Source of the DNA: Quillaja saponaria
Lineage: Eukaryota > Streptophyta > Magnoliopsida > Fabales > Quillajaceae
Reading direction: 5' to 3'
Assembly: GCA_029379385.1 (NCBI GenBank)
Contig: CM055617.1
Span: forward strand, 3,348,001 to 3,412,000
DNA length: 64,000 nucleotides
Shown: positions 53,292-64,000 of the stretch, one piece after another
Position numbering within the stretch: position 1 is the first letter of the stretch
Layout: each line of letters opens with the position of its first letter
Translations under genes and position numbers: made by a program
The notes under the pieces: model-generated
What the model was told of the DNA's origin: nothing
Database searches by the model: none
The model's input: only the letters and a program-made list of their open reading frames with translations

Positions 53292-56200
53292 ATGGGAGTA
53301 AGCACAGAGGGAGCGTCGCTACCGTCGGGACCTGACTCGAAGAAGCGGAGGGTGACATACTTCTATGAACCCACAATCGGCGATTACTATTACGGGCAAG
53401 GTCATCCAATGAAACCCCATAGAATCCGCATGGCCCACAATCTCATCGTTCATTATTCGCTTCATCGTCGGATGGAGATCAACCGTCCTTTCCCAGCTGG
53501 GTCCGATGACATCCGCCGCTTTCACTCCTACGACTATGTTGACTTCATATCTTCTGTGTCCCCGGAGACCCTGAGCGAGAACTATTATTCTCGTCAGCTC
53601 CAACGCTTCAATGTTGGCGAGGACTGCCCTGTATTTGATGGCTTATTTGATTTCTGTCAGTCTTCTGCTGGTGGCTCCATTGGTGCTGCCGTCAAGTTGA
53701 ATCGTGGGGATGCAGATATTGCAATCAATTGGGCTGGCGGGTTACATCATGCCAAGAAGTCTCAGGCTTCTGGGTTCTGTTATGTCAATGACATTGTTCT
53801 AGGAATTCTCGAGCTTCTCAAGGTTCACAGGGTATGTTCAATTTTATTTCTAATTTATATATTCTGTTTTAAATATTTGCATCCCACCCCACTTTCCCTC
53901 ACAAAATTGGGTACGCAATTTTGTACCCAATTTTGAGTTTGGACAGTGAGAGTAAGTGAACGATGGTAACTGAATATTCTCTTATAGCTGGTAGATTATC
54001 CATTCTATAATTATATAACCCGAGATTCTTCCTGTCTGCGGTTTTATGTGTTTATGCAATTAGATCCTTTTCGGGTCCTCTGGTAAATAATGCAAGTTAT
54101 ATTTTCTTATGTTCTTGTCACCATTTGGGTAATTTGAAGATGGAAGAAAAGTAGGGTTATTTGGTCTCAGACTCGAGCACAACTGGCTGATTGAAATGTG
54201 AGTTAATTGGAGTGAACCTGATTTAAAATTTATACTTATTTAGTTATTTATACTTGATTCAGTCATTGCCCTTTAACTTCTCATAAGTTTAGCTTGTGAT
54301 TATTACTTGCATTCTTATTCTGTATGTTAATTTATCTCTTTTCCCAGTTCTTCTGCCTGAATCACTGATAAGCATCTTTTATTATCTATATTCAGTTGTC
54401 TGATTCATTGTGACCTTTAAGTTCTTTTTTGTTAAGCTTTTGAGCATGACATGGATTACTATTTGTATTCTCTTTTATCTCTTCTCCCAGTTCTTCTGCC
54501 ACAATCATTCATGAGTATCTTCTTCTTTTTTCAATTTCTATATCTCCGGTCTGATCTCTGATTACAGAAATATCTTGTCTCAAACTATGATCTACATCTA
54601 TTTGGATTTTATTATCTTCAAAGCTCAATATCAGCTTTTTTGTTATCAAACACATACATTTTCTTTTCATTGATTTTGTTTACTGAATAGACTTTTCATG
54701 TCCTTTCTGTGCATTTGGGCAGCGGGTACTATATGTAGACATTGATGTTCACCATGGAGATGGTGTGGAGGAGGCATTTTATACTACTGATAGAGTCATG
54801 ACAGTGTCTTTTCATAAATTTGGGGATTTTTTCCCTGGCACTGGACACATTAAGGACATTGGAGTGGGTCCAGGGAAAAACTATGCTCTAAATGTACCAT
54901 TAAATGATGGACTGGATGATGAAAGCTTCCGCAGTTTGTTTCGCCCAATTATTCAGAAAGTCATTGAGGTTTATCAGCCAGATGTAGTTGTTCTCCAATG
55001 TGGAGCTGATTCATTGTCTGGTGACAGGTTGGGTTGCTTCAACTTGTCTGTGAAGGGTCATGCTGATTGCCTTCGTTATATTAGATCGTTCAATATTCCT
55101 CTAATGGTCTTGGGTGGAGGAGGATATACAATTCGAAATGTTGCTCGCTGCTGGTGTTATGAGGTCTCTGTCTCTCTATCTTTCTCTCCCCTCCTCCCCC
55201 CGGAAAACTCATTAAGAATTCTTCATAGTTGCTTTTACAAAGTCCTTATTGTTTACATCTGTTTCTTTGTTACAGACAGCAGTTGCAGTCGGAGTGGAAC
55301 CTGATAATAAGTTGCCGTACAATGAATACTATGAGTACTTTGGGCCAGATTACACTCTTCACGTTGAACCACGCAGCATGGAGAACCTGAACTTACCCAA
55401 AAACATGGAGAAAATAAGGTGATTTCTAGTACCGTATTAGTTGTACTCAGCTACGCTAATGTGTGGTCCCCTGTTTTCCTTTCCCTATCTTTCTTTGCAT
55501 GAAGGAAGAAAACCACATTAGTTGCTTCTTCTTTCAATTACTAGCAAAGTTTGTGATTTTAATCATATTCTCTTTTAGTTGTTGTTGAATAACATCGATG
55601 CTAATTAATTTGGAACCTAATGAGCTGGATGGAGTCTTGCTGCTTCATTTTTGCAAGTGGTGACGGTGACTGTCACCACCTAGTTGCTTAAAATGAAATA
55701 AGTCATACCTGGAGGATGGTCTTTTCTTGGTCATCAACCTCTTGTTTACAGCTATTTAATTACAGATTCGTTAATGGATTTAATTAAATTAAGCTCAACC
55801 AATAATCTGTTCTTTTTATTGTTATGATTACTTTTTGTCTTAATTGTCTCCCTCTCTACAACTTGTTCTATCTATCTTATTAAATTATCTAAGTATTCAC
55901 TAGAATTACTTTGGTTGCTGTAAATAGTTGCTTTGATTTTCACACTTATCTTTTTATTGGTAAAGTAACTCATTCCTCTTCCATTTTGCTTTATTTGGAT
56001 CATGTTGTTGACCGGTATGAATATTTTCAGGGACATTCTTCTAGAGCAGCTTTCTAGAATTCCACATACACCAAGTGTACCTTTTCAGACAACACCGCCC
56101 AGTATGCAAGCTCCAGAAGAGGTTGGTATCTGTTTATTGATTGCAGATATTACTTATTCATTGGTTTCCTATTGTAGCCTAGGCTTTATTACCTTATGAT

Positions 56201-57304
56201 TGGGTCTAGGCTGAAGAGCACATAGACCGAAGACCAAAACCTCGCATCTGGAGTGGTCAAGATTATGATTCTGATCGTGACGAAGATATGGCCAGTTCCA
56301 AGTTCTCAAATGTAAATGATGACATGAGGTAAGTTTTTTCTTCTTTTTTTCCCTTCCATGTAACAGTAAATGCAATTTGTTCTAGTTTTTTTTTTTTACT
56401 CCTTCCATCCCTTGGAATTTGTCACATTTTGGCCAAACACTCCTTTTGAGAAGTTAAAGTTCTCTATATTACATCATCATTATTTAACAGAATCAAGAGT
56501 TTCACCCGTAACTAAACTTTGGATAAAAAACGCTGTTAACTAGGTTATGATTAAAGGATATATTTAAAAGAGGTGTTAAATGTGTTGACAAACTATAAGG
56601 GCAAGGAGTATAATTGGGGTACTCGAATTTAGAAGATTTGGCCCCTCCATTAGGATAAGCCTTTTTTCCGACATTGTCATGTTACTTTCAAGGTGTGTTC
56701 GTATAATACTCCATCCCTGTGTAGGTTTGGTTATGTCCAGTCTCCAGACAATGTGGATCTTCTTGAACTTTGCACTTTTTCAAACTAAGAAGTCAATGTG
56801 GGTGGGGATGTTAATGCACAAATGAATGAGAGTTGAACTGTATCATATTGATAGCTGATTCAGTAATTTGGCCACTCTGAAAGCTAGGTATAAACTAACT
56901 CATCCCCAAAAGAGAAAACAAACAGCCTGGTATAAACTATAATTAATACCTAAAAGCTGGTTTATGGCCTTAGATGCAGTGTATCCATTTGATGGGGAGG
57001 TAGGCATGTTACCTTTAATCAGTACTTTGATGCTGATTTCGATTTTGTTATTTATTTATACTTCATTGATTTATAATAAGTCATAATTATTTACACTAAA
57101 TATTAAAGCTTGTGAAAGAGGAATAAATTGTCATGATCATTATGTTATATGACCATATCTTATGCTATATGTCATAATTATTTACACAATATTATGGCTT
57201 TATTAACCACTTCTTACTCTTCATCTTTCATAAAGTTCTGTCATTATGTGTACTGCAGGGACGTCACAGATGATATGGAAGAAGAGGATCCAGATGCGCA
57301 ATGA
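53292..57304 (+). CDS. histone deacetylase HDA6 (RPD3 class I)
   Basis: Six exons: 53292-53831, 54723-55163, 55276-55418, 56031-56121, 56210-56328 and 57259-57304. They are in phase and give about 459 residues, close to Arabidopsis HDA6 (471). The ATG at 53292 gives [20 protein letters not shown], and the following [20 protein letters not shown] is the RPD3 signature. Catalytic features are intact: tandem histidines H152-H153, zinc ligands D188, H190 and D276, and Y315 in GGGGYTIR. The tail [19 protein letters not shown] followed by an acidic end ([12 protein letters not shown]) resembles HDA6 more than HDA19. The enzyme removes acetyl groups from histone tails in the nucleus and in Arabidopsis works in rDNA and transposon silencing. 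Introns 1 (891 bp) and 5 (930 bp) are the longest. Confidence 0.95.
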
Positions 57305-59674
57305 ACATCTTGACATTAATTGAACACGTGAAATTCTAGTTACTACCTCTTTGTTCTGCATGATTTAGAATTGAAATCAACCACCAGCTGGGAGCTTCTT
57401 CTTTTTTTATAGAAACAATTATTTTGTTTTTCATAGAGGGGGTGTCCTATTGTTGAAGCTATACAGTATGTACTGAGTAGTGGTCATCCATCCTTTCTTA
57501 TCCATGTTGGTTGCACTATCTTTTTTTTCTTATCTTTTTTTTTTTTGTTTCTTCTACCTTTGAGATTAAGAAATTTTAGAGAAACATTTTAACTTATAAT
57601 GTCCCACAAGAATTGCAAATAGCGAATCATTACTCATTATCACATTGTGCAGAAAATATGACAGTTGAGGTAAATTTGTTTCAATTTTACTGTCTTTGTT
57701 GCTTACCCTGTCTGCATTGTGGTAAAATTATTGAATATCAATTTGCCAAGTGACTGCTTATCGATTCACTGGGTAATGTTGAGCTAGATTTTCCTATCTG
57801 CCTTATAGCTTATGCTGAAGCATTGCTTCCGCAATTAAAACTTGATTCATTTGCTGCTATTTGGTCGGGGTATCTCTCTGACCACTCCTGATATAGTAAA
57901 GATTCTTGAAGTTTTGTTTTTATGTTAAGGGGAGGGGAGGCTAGCCTCGAACTATGAACCTGGATTTTGGGGAGGGGGAAGGTGCCGCTGGACCACAAAG
58001 GACCAGGCAAGATTCTTGCAGTTTCAATGCAAAAACTTGAATTTTTGATCATTCATTCTTTTTCACCCTTGAATGTCAAATTTTTGCTTTCCATTTTCTA
58101 CCACTTTACAGAAATGTGAAAAAATGCAAGTGCCTTACATCAAATTGACTTAATCAGCATGTCAACCGATTAAATTCATTCATATCTGTCCCTGGTCTAT
58201 GGAACAGGTCATGTGTAGCAAGCAAAACATCCCTAGTACTTGTAGATCAACTCCTTTCCATGTACTGCTGTTTGGAGTCTTGGAGACTGTGAAGTACTAA
58301 AAAATGTCAATATGGGTCGTTAATTAATGATAAAGCTACAGAACTATAACCTTAAACTGAAAGTCAACTTCAGCAAACAAAAGAAGAGAAAAAAAAACCC
58401 TTAAAAGTCAACAAATTTCAGTCGTTAAACTAGTAAACCTCATACAAATCCTTTTCCTTCCAAGCCATGAAGAAATTTGCATGAGTACGAAATGTAAATC
58501 TTACTTCTAGTGACTTCCTGGTTGCTTCTGTTTGCCTATAAAACAGTTCAACTAGCAAACTTGTACTAGTTGTTGTTTCTGCTTTCCAAAGACGGTTGGT
58601 TTCAGTTTCAGGCAAAATTGTTAACAGGAATTGTAGCTGCCTTTCTTCTCATGAATGATTTTCCAGCAGCCAGCTTCTGCATCGCTTCCTTACGTAATAA
58701 TAATACATTTTCATGTTATCAGTTTTAGTGTCACATAATTTAATCATTATTTATGAATCTAACTGTTTGTCATTTTTAATAAGTTGTTAGTTCAACTGAC
58801 AAAATCTAAAGCTTGTGAAGACTAACTAAATTTTTGAAATATTTTCGTGTTATCAGTTTTAGTGCCATATAATTTAATCAACGAGGACGATCTCAACTAT
58901 TTGTTATATTTAATAAGTTATTAGTTCATCTGACAAAATATAAAATCCGTGAAGATTAAGTAAAACTTTAAAACTTGCTCAATTTGCCATTTCCAATGCT
59001 TTATTTTTTTCACTCTTTCTGGCTCAGGTTTTGGAAATACTTCTTTGGATGCATTTGACAGCATATATTGATGACTCAAAAGGAATAGCAAAATAGCTTT
59101 GGCTATGATCAAAGTGGTAACAGAAAAAACAATATTTTTCTCAAGAAGCCTACGATCAACCACCACCTGCACCTTCCAAAAATCGACAAAGCTATTTTGT
59201 CATCCAAGTCTTCATTAGCGGCACCTTTCTTCTCTGTTCTTGTTTCTGTCTCTGTGACTCTTTGCTCTGTACGGCATGTACCCAATGATTATGCATTTTT
59301 CTTCATCTCAAACTTTCAACTTGGTATATTATTGACAAATAAATATGATAGGAAATTCATATACAATATGAAAATGTGTATATGTTAACAAATAGAAAAT
59401 ATTGGAGGTGACCCTGAGAAATAATTTTTTTTTAAATAATGTTTTAATTTTTAATTAATAAAGTTTAGTTATGTGGCTAAAACGACATCGCATGGCTCTA
59501 AAAACTGTATTAGCATATAAAATGCCACCTCATCGCACAAAGTAGTTTGCCGAGGAGCGCGTGGGAATCACTCTCGGCAAGCTCTTCATCCAAAATAACT
59601 GCTCCACTTTACAGAGTATAAAAGAGGAAGAGAAAAAAAGGAAAAGAAACAGAGGGAGAGCTTAGGGACGAAAA
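57305..59674. other. intergenic between HDA6 and PHS1
   Basis: Contains the HDA6 3' region, a T-rich stretch (57531-57548) and a tandem repeat (listed). The minus-strand frame 58921-59172 has a hydrophobic segment and a charged tail, but no start context or second exon, so I do not call it a gene. The last 100 bases, with AG-rich leader sequence, lead into PHS1. Confidence 0.45.
58708..58975. repeat. diverged tandem repeat, 2 x 134 bp
   Basis: Units are 58708-58841 and 58842-58975. They share TTTTC(A/G)TGTTATCAGTTTTAGTG, CATAATTTAATCA, AATAAGTT(G/A)TTAGTTCA and CTGACAAAAT blocks, with several differences and a few small indels. Non-coding. Confidence 0.8.
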
Positions 59675-62600
59675 ATGGCGGGAAAACATTTTCCCCAAAC
59701 TCCTTCTGAAACCCTAGACACCGTCGTGAAAGATCAATGGGAAATACGTTACTCATGTTTTTTCAACTTCCCTTCTCAGCTGCTGCCTTCGACTTCTTTC
59801 TTCCTACTCAATCCCCTTTCACTTCCCAGAAAAAAAGAAGAATCTTTCAAGTGGCACATGGGTCACTTCATCTTCAATGGCTTCCGTTTACCTCGTCATT
59901 CACCAAAAAGCTCAAGAACTGGCTCTCATCATTTCTTCGTGAGAAAACAAAAACTGGGTCTGTATTGATTTTGTTTTTCTTCATTCCCTCTTTTAATATT
60001 CTTATTCCGGTTGGTAATATTCTGCCATTTAATTTAGTGCTTTCGTGCCAAATTTATTGGGTAGTCTGGTTCGTCCTGTACGTTGTAGCCCTATATTCTT
60101 CATATGGTCTATGGATTTAAAAGAATTTGAAGGCAGAACCTTGAGCTTCATACAATTTAGGGATTTTGGTAGTTTTTTTTCCCTCTGTTAAGTCTTTGAC
60201 AAGTCAGGTCCGTGAGCAATAAAACTATGGGAAATTGTGTATTTTCTTGCTTGACGTGCATCTGCTTGTATTTCTCATATTAGTAAATGGATTCACAATT
60301 CTCAAACATCCACAAGCTTCCTCCAAACAACTATATAAAGAGAGACATTCATTGCCCAGATTCCACATTTTGAGGCTCCATCTTCTATGCTGGATATGAT
60401 AAAATAAAAAAAAATAAAAAAAATCCAGAAACATTGGTTATTTGCTGAAAATTGATGGCTGGTGAATGCCCAAAATATTACTGTAGCAACTGAGATGTTC
60501 CAGCATACCATTCACCAAGATGGAGATCCTATTACGAGGAAGTCTCCCTCTACATAAGATCATTTTAAGAGGAGATTAGTCTTTTGAGATATGAAAAGTG
60601 ATAGGGTGCACTTTACTAGTAAATAATTCTTTCCCTAATACAGAGGTAAAGAACCAGTTGAAACATTTAAACATCAAGTAGAATACTCTTTTATAACCTT
60701 TACATATTTTGCAGGAGGAGCTTTACATTTCCAATCTGCATTTTGCATGGCCTCAGGTATCTTGTGTTGCTGAATGCCCCAGCAGAGGTAGTCGAGTTGT
60801 ATTTGCAAGTTATAGAGACTCTCTAGGCCAGGTAAGCTTGTAAACTGTAACTACAAATTTTCTGCTAACTTCATTTATGATCACTGATAATAATAATTAC
60901 TATTGGTCCATTTGAATTGTATCTGCTGGCCTCGACATGAGCTACACATTAGGGATAAATTGGGATTACATACCTGCAGATTGCTGGTATCTGACTAGTG
61001 ACTAATAGAGCTTACCAGCTAAGTGTGTAGCATCTTCTGCCATACCAAGAGGAAACGTGGAATACTGGAGTATTCAATATCTTTGCAGACTCAATAAAAT
61101 ATCTCTTCATAATTCATATATGCATAATCATATCATTATCTAAGTCATTTGTTTAATGCTTAGTGTCTGGGTGTGGGTTGTTCCTCTAGGTGCCAACAGG
61201 GTAATCATCTTTTCCACCATTTCAATGTAGTGAAACACTTGAGTACTTTATTTTACCTAAAAAAAGGACACAATTAATTTCTGGCATGTTAGCTAGCTGT
61301 TCCAAATAAATGGACGGCAGTTTAAGATTCTCCTAATCATCTAACTGTTTTCTGTTTTTTTTTTTTTTTTTTCTCTTTTTTTCATTTATTATTGTGTATA
61401 CCAAAGGAATCTTAGTTGTACAGAGAGCAGTAATAATGTGCTGTTCTAGTAGATGTGCTAGAGATTCTTTGTTGTAAGAAACAGAAGCAATGTAACTGAT
61501 GGTATTGACTTTTCAATAGATGATACTTCCATTAAGAATTAGAATAATTATATCCAATTTAATCTTTCATAGGTGAAATTGGATTAGCATCCAAATCACA
61601 GATAACCAGCTTGACAGAGATTCCTTGATTTTTAGGACTATATCACTCAGATATTTATGTATGCATATTCAAGCAAATGATTGATCATCAATAATTTGGG
61701 TGTTGTTTCTGTTCTTGATGACTATTTCTTGTAACATGCAGGTGCAAAAGTTTTCCATGCGTTTTGCAGCATCACGTGATTCACAAACATTTATGGATCT
61801 TGTGAAGGTGCCACAATCTGCTAAAGAAACTGCATATTTGAATGACTTAATATTTGTCATCTTTAGATTTAACTATGCAAGAAGGTTGAGTTGGATTAGG
61901 TAATGCTGTGTTCCAAAGAGAAAATGTATTTTAACTTCTATTACAGTCTTATACCTGCAACCTTTGTAATGTGATCATTTGGTCAATGGATATATTCAAA
62001 TTCTATAGAGTATCAGAGCCAAACTAGATAAGTAACTTAAGGTCAAAGTGAGAGAACAAGATGTGGAACTTGTTTTGATATTGTTGGTCTCCAAAGGTCT
62101 ATGAATTTGGTGAATATGATAACTGAAATTTACTCAGATACATGTGCCCAAGTTCTTGACCCTATCTTATGCTATATGTCATGATCTTGAACTGCATTGC
62201 GAAGTAATGGTACTTAAGTTGAGTGTATGCTTGTGAAGCTTTTGTTTTCCTTCAATATCTGTGTTTTTTCCCCCTTCAGGAGAGATTGAAAGATCACATG
62301 AATAATGTGGAGTTTCAGGACAGAGTGGCTGGATCCGAAATTCTGACATCTGATTTCATCTCTTCAGAGAGAATCCATTATAGGTAAATGTAATCATCTT
62401 CTGTATGCTAGTTCATTATATATTAAATTTAGATTGATGAGAATCTCAGCTTCCAAAAAATCACTGCAAGTAGCAATGTAACTGATGCATGAGAAAGCAC
62501 GTTTGATACAGAGCTGGTGACGAGTTGAACTATTTGAATCCTCCTTGGAATTGTAGTCCTTTCGTGCAGGCTTCCTTGAACCATAAAAACACTCAGTACA

Positions 62601-63544
62601 CATGTTCTCAACTTGCAATGGTTGATAATGAGCCACAAACTGCATGCTCAGTCTTGCCTTCTAGCATCACGGGACTTCTCTCTGACTCTTTCATGGAAGC
62701 TGAGCAAGGTACAAGGTTGCATTGCTAGCATGTATCTGTTGCTTTCTCTATCAAATGATTATGTTGAATACTTAAACAATCCAATGTTATGATGCAGCAC
62801 CACCTAAAGTACCTGATGAAGTTGATTTCAAGAACCAATTTATGGTAATTTCTGCACTCTATTGTCTGGGTTTTGGGCTGTTTGCTACTTAGGTTATTGT
62901 GGATCCTGTACCACATTTCTTTGGAACTCTTTCTGACCTGTTTCTCTTCACTACTTCACTTTTTCTAGAACCCCTTTGCCCTTATTCTTAATTTTCCTTT
63001 TCATTCTAATTTAGAAAACCACTTCTTGGTTTTCCTGTTTAATTTTTCGTTCCTTTTGCTCTCTTGCAGAAATACTTGGAAGAATCTTCTTTCCATTGTA
63101 AGTAACTTTATTTAAAGTCTGGTTGTCTTTGCTTATCAAGTAGTTCATGAAATACAACATAGTATTAATTCTCATAGTAACTGATGTGCGACATTCCTAC
63201 TTAATCTACAAGTATCTGTATCCTGGATGCTTTCACCTTATTGTTCCTGCTTTCCACAATCACTAAGTTGCGTAACTTGCTATCTATGTAGTATTACATT
63301 GATCATAAATTGAATGCCCACAAAGAAGTTAACAATGTGATGATGGTAGGATTTTGTTCTGTCATTTTAAACATCCTAATAAATTCTTTTCTATGATTTT
63401 TTTGACTGAGATCTTTTTGTTTCCGCAAGACTCTTGGTTGCTTGGGGTGCTAATTGTTGTTTTCTCCGTATTCTCTCACTAGATTTGTCGACTAAAGTAG
63501 AGAAATATATTGATGAAATGGGAGGTGACTTGGCACTTAAATGA
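59675..63544 (+). CDS. POOR HOMOLOGOUS SYNAPSIS 1 (PHS1) meiotic protein; exon 1 frame uncertain
   Basis: Eight exons: 59675-59938, 60715-60831, 61742-61807, 62280-62383, 62557-62708, 62798-62844, 63070-63097 and 63483-63544. Joined as read they give about 279 residues. The diagnostic core is in exons 2-3: EELYISNLHFAWPQVSC, RGSRVVFASYRDSLGQ and VQKFSMRFAASRDSQTF, the conserved centre of plant PHS1. The C-terminus is KVEKYIDEMGGDLALK. PHS1 is needed for correct chromosome pairing and entry of the recombination machinery into the meiotic nucleus. Exon 1 begins MAGKHFPQ and QWEIRYSCFFNFP in frame. From the A7 run at 59830-59836, however, the family-like SSGTWVTSSSMASVYLV lies in another frame. 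Either an indel has broken this copy, the sequence has an error, or exon structure differs here. The exon 1 donor is in phase with exon 2 only in the first frame. A duplicate or pseudogene is possible. Confidence 0.7.
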
Positions 63545-64000
63545 GTGGTTCTGCAACAACAGCTACAAATCAAACTTCTTCTGTGCCCTTTTTTCTCAAG
63601 ATGGGAATTGATGTAAATGACACGAGGTTACTTCGAGACTAGCTTTATATATGCCCTTTGTATCTGTATATGTTCTTTGAATTTTTTTCCCCTCTTTTCT
63701 GTAGGTATTGTAACTTGTTGGTCTGAAGAGCACATTTTTCAACTTGTCACCTAGGTACCTACTTTTAATATTTCCCTTATAGGATATACACCCTGCATTC
63801 ATGATCATTGGTCATATAATTAACATTTGTTGCCACTGCTATTGAAGTTTGCTAGGACATTCACAGCTGACATGAGAAAATTAGAAAATTATGGGTACAT
63901 CAAACTAGCTGGAATTCAAATGTGATGCCATGCTATCTTGATTTTTAACTGGGATTTGAACCCAATATAGGTGATCTCTTTCTTAGTTAACTGGGATTTG
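63545..64000. other. PHS1 3' flank to window end
   Basis: Presumed 3' untranslated region with T-rich tracts, then featureless sequence to the edge of the window. Confidence 0.4.

Noticed and set aside
58921..59172. Minus-strand frame with a possible membrane segment
   Set aside because: No conserved motif, no supported second exon, and it overlaps the 134-bp tandem repeat.

Overview
The window looks like nuclear DNA of a flowering plant, very probably a eudicot. Genes have AT-rich GT-AG introns and lie in AT-rich intergenic DNA full of microsatellites and decayed repeats. The proteins include plant-specific families: R2R3-MYB, PIRL leucine-rich-repeat protein, plant NBR1 with a C-terminal AIM, an ATN1-type Raf-like kinase, an HDA6-type histone deacetylase and PHS1. 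I cannot name the species. All exon joins were made by eye from frame, protein-family pattern and splice consensus.

Layout. Positions 1-5120 hold no convincing protein gene, but contain a candidate miR166 target-mimic site (minus strand, 2882-2906) and an apparently perfect 179-bp tandem duplication. A small unknown plus-strand gene follows (5121-5552). Three minus-strand genes come next: the Raf-like kinase (6610-9932), the autophagy receptor NBR1 (11415-16575, with a TRIM-like miniature LTR retrotransposon in intron 1) and a PIRL protein (17964-20833). Divergent from PIRL is a two-exon gene for a small acidic protein (21959-24027) that appears frameshifted near its end. A PB1-domain gene on the minus strand (26069-26731) has a TATA box that argues for an internal start codon.

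From 30.9 kb most genes are on the plus strand: a universal-stress-protein gene with an in-frame 33-bp minisatellite (30902-32616), DEAD-box helicase RH30 (34064-37962), intronless ribosomal protein L27a with telo boxes (39018-39458), an R2R3-MYB on the minus strand (43609-44958), HDA6 (53292-57304) and PHS1 (59675-63544), whose first exon shows an apparent frame break at an A7 run. The gene-poor stretch 45-53 kb contains degenerate tandem arrays and a roughly 1-kb element with 50-60-bp terminal inverted repeats.

Functionally this is an ordinary mosaic of unrelated plant genes: selective autophagy, ribosome, RNA helicase, chromatin, meiosis and a MYB regulator. I see no operon-like or biosynthetic cluster. 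The most unusual signal is the possible miR166 target mimic, which rests on sequence pattern alone.
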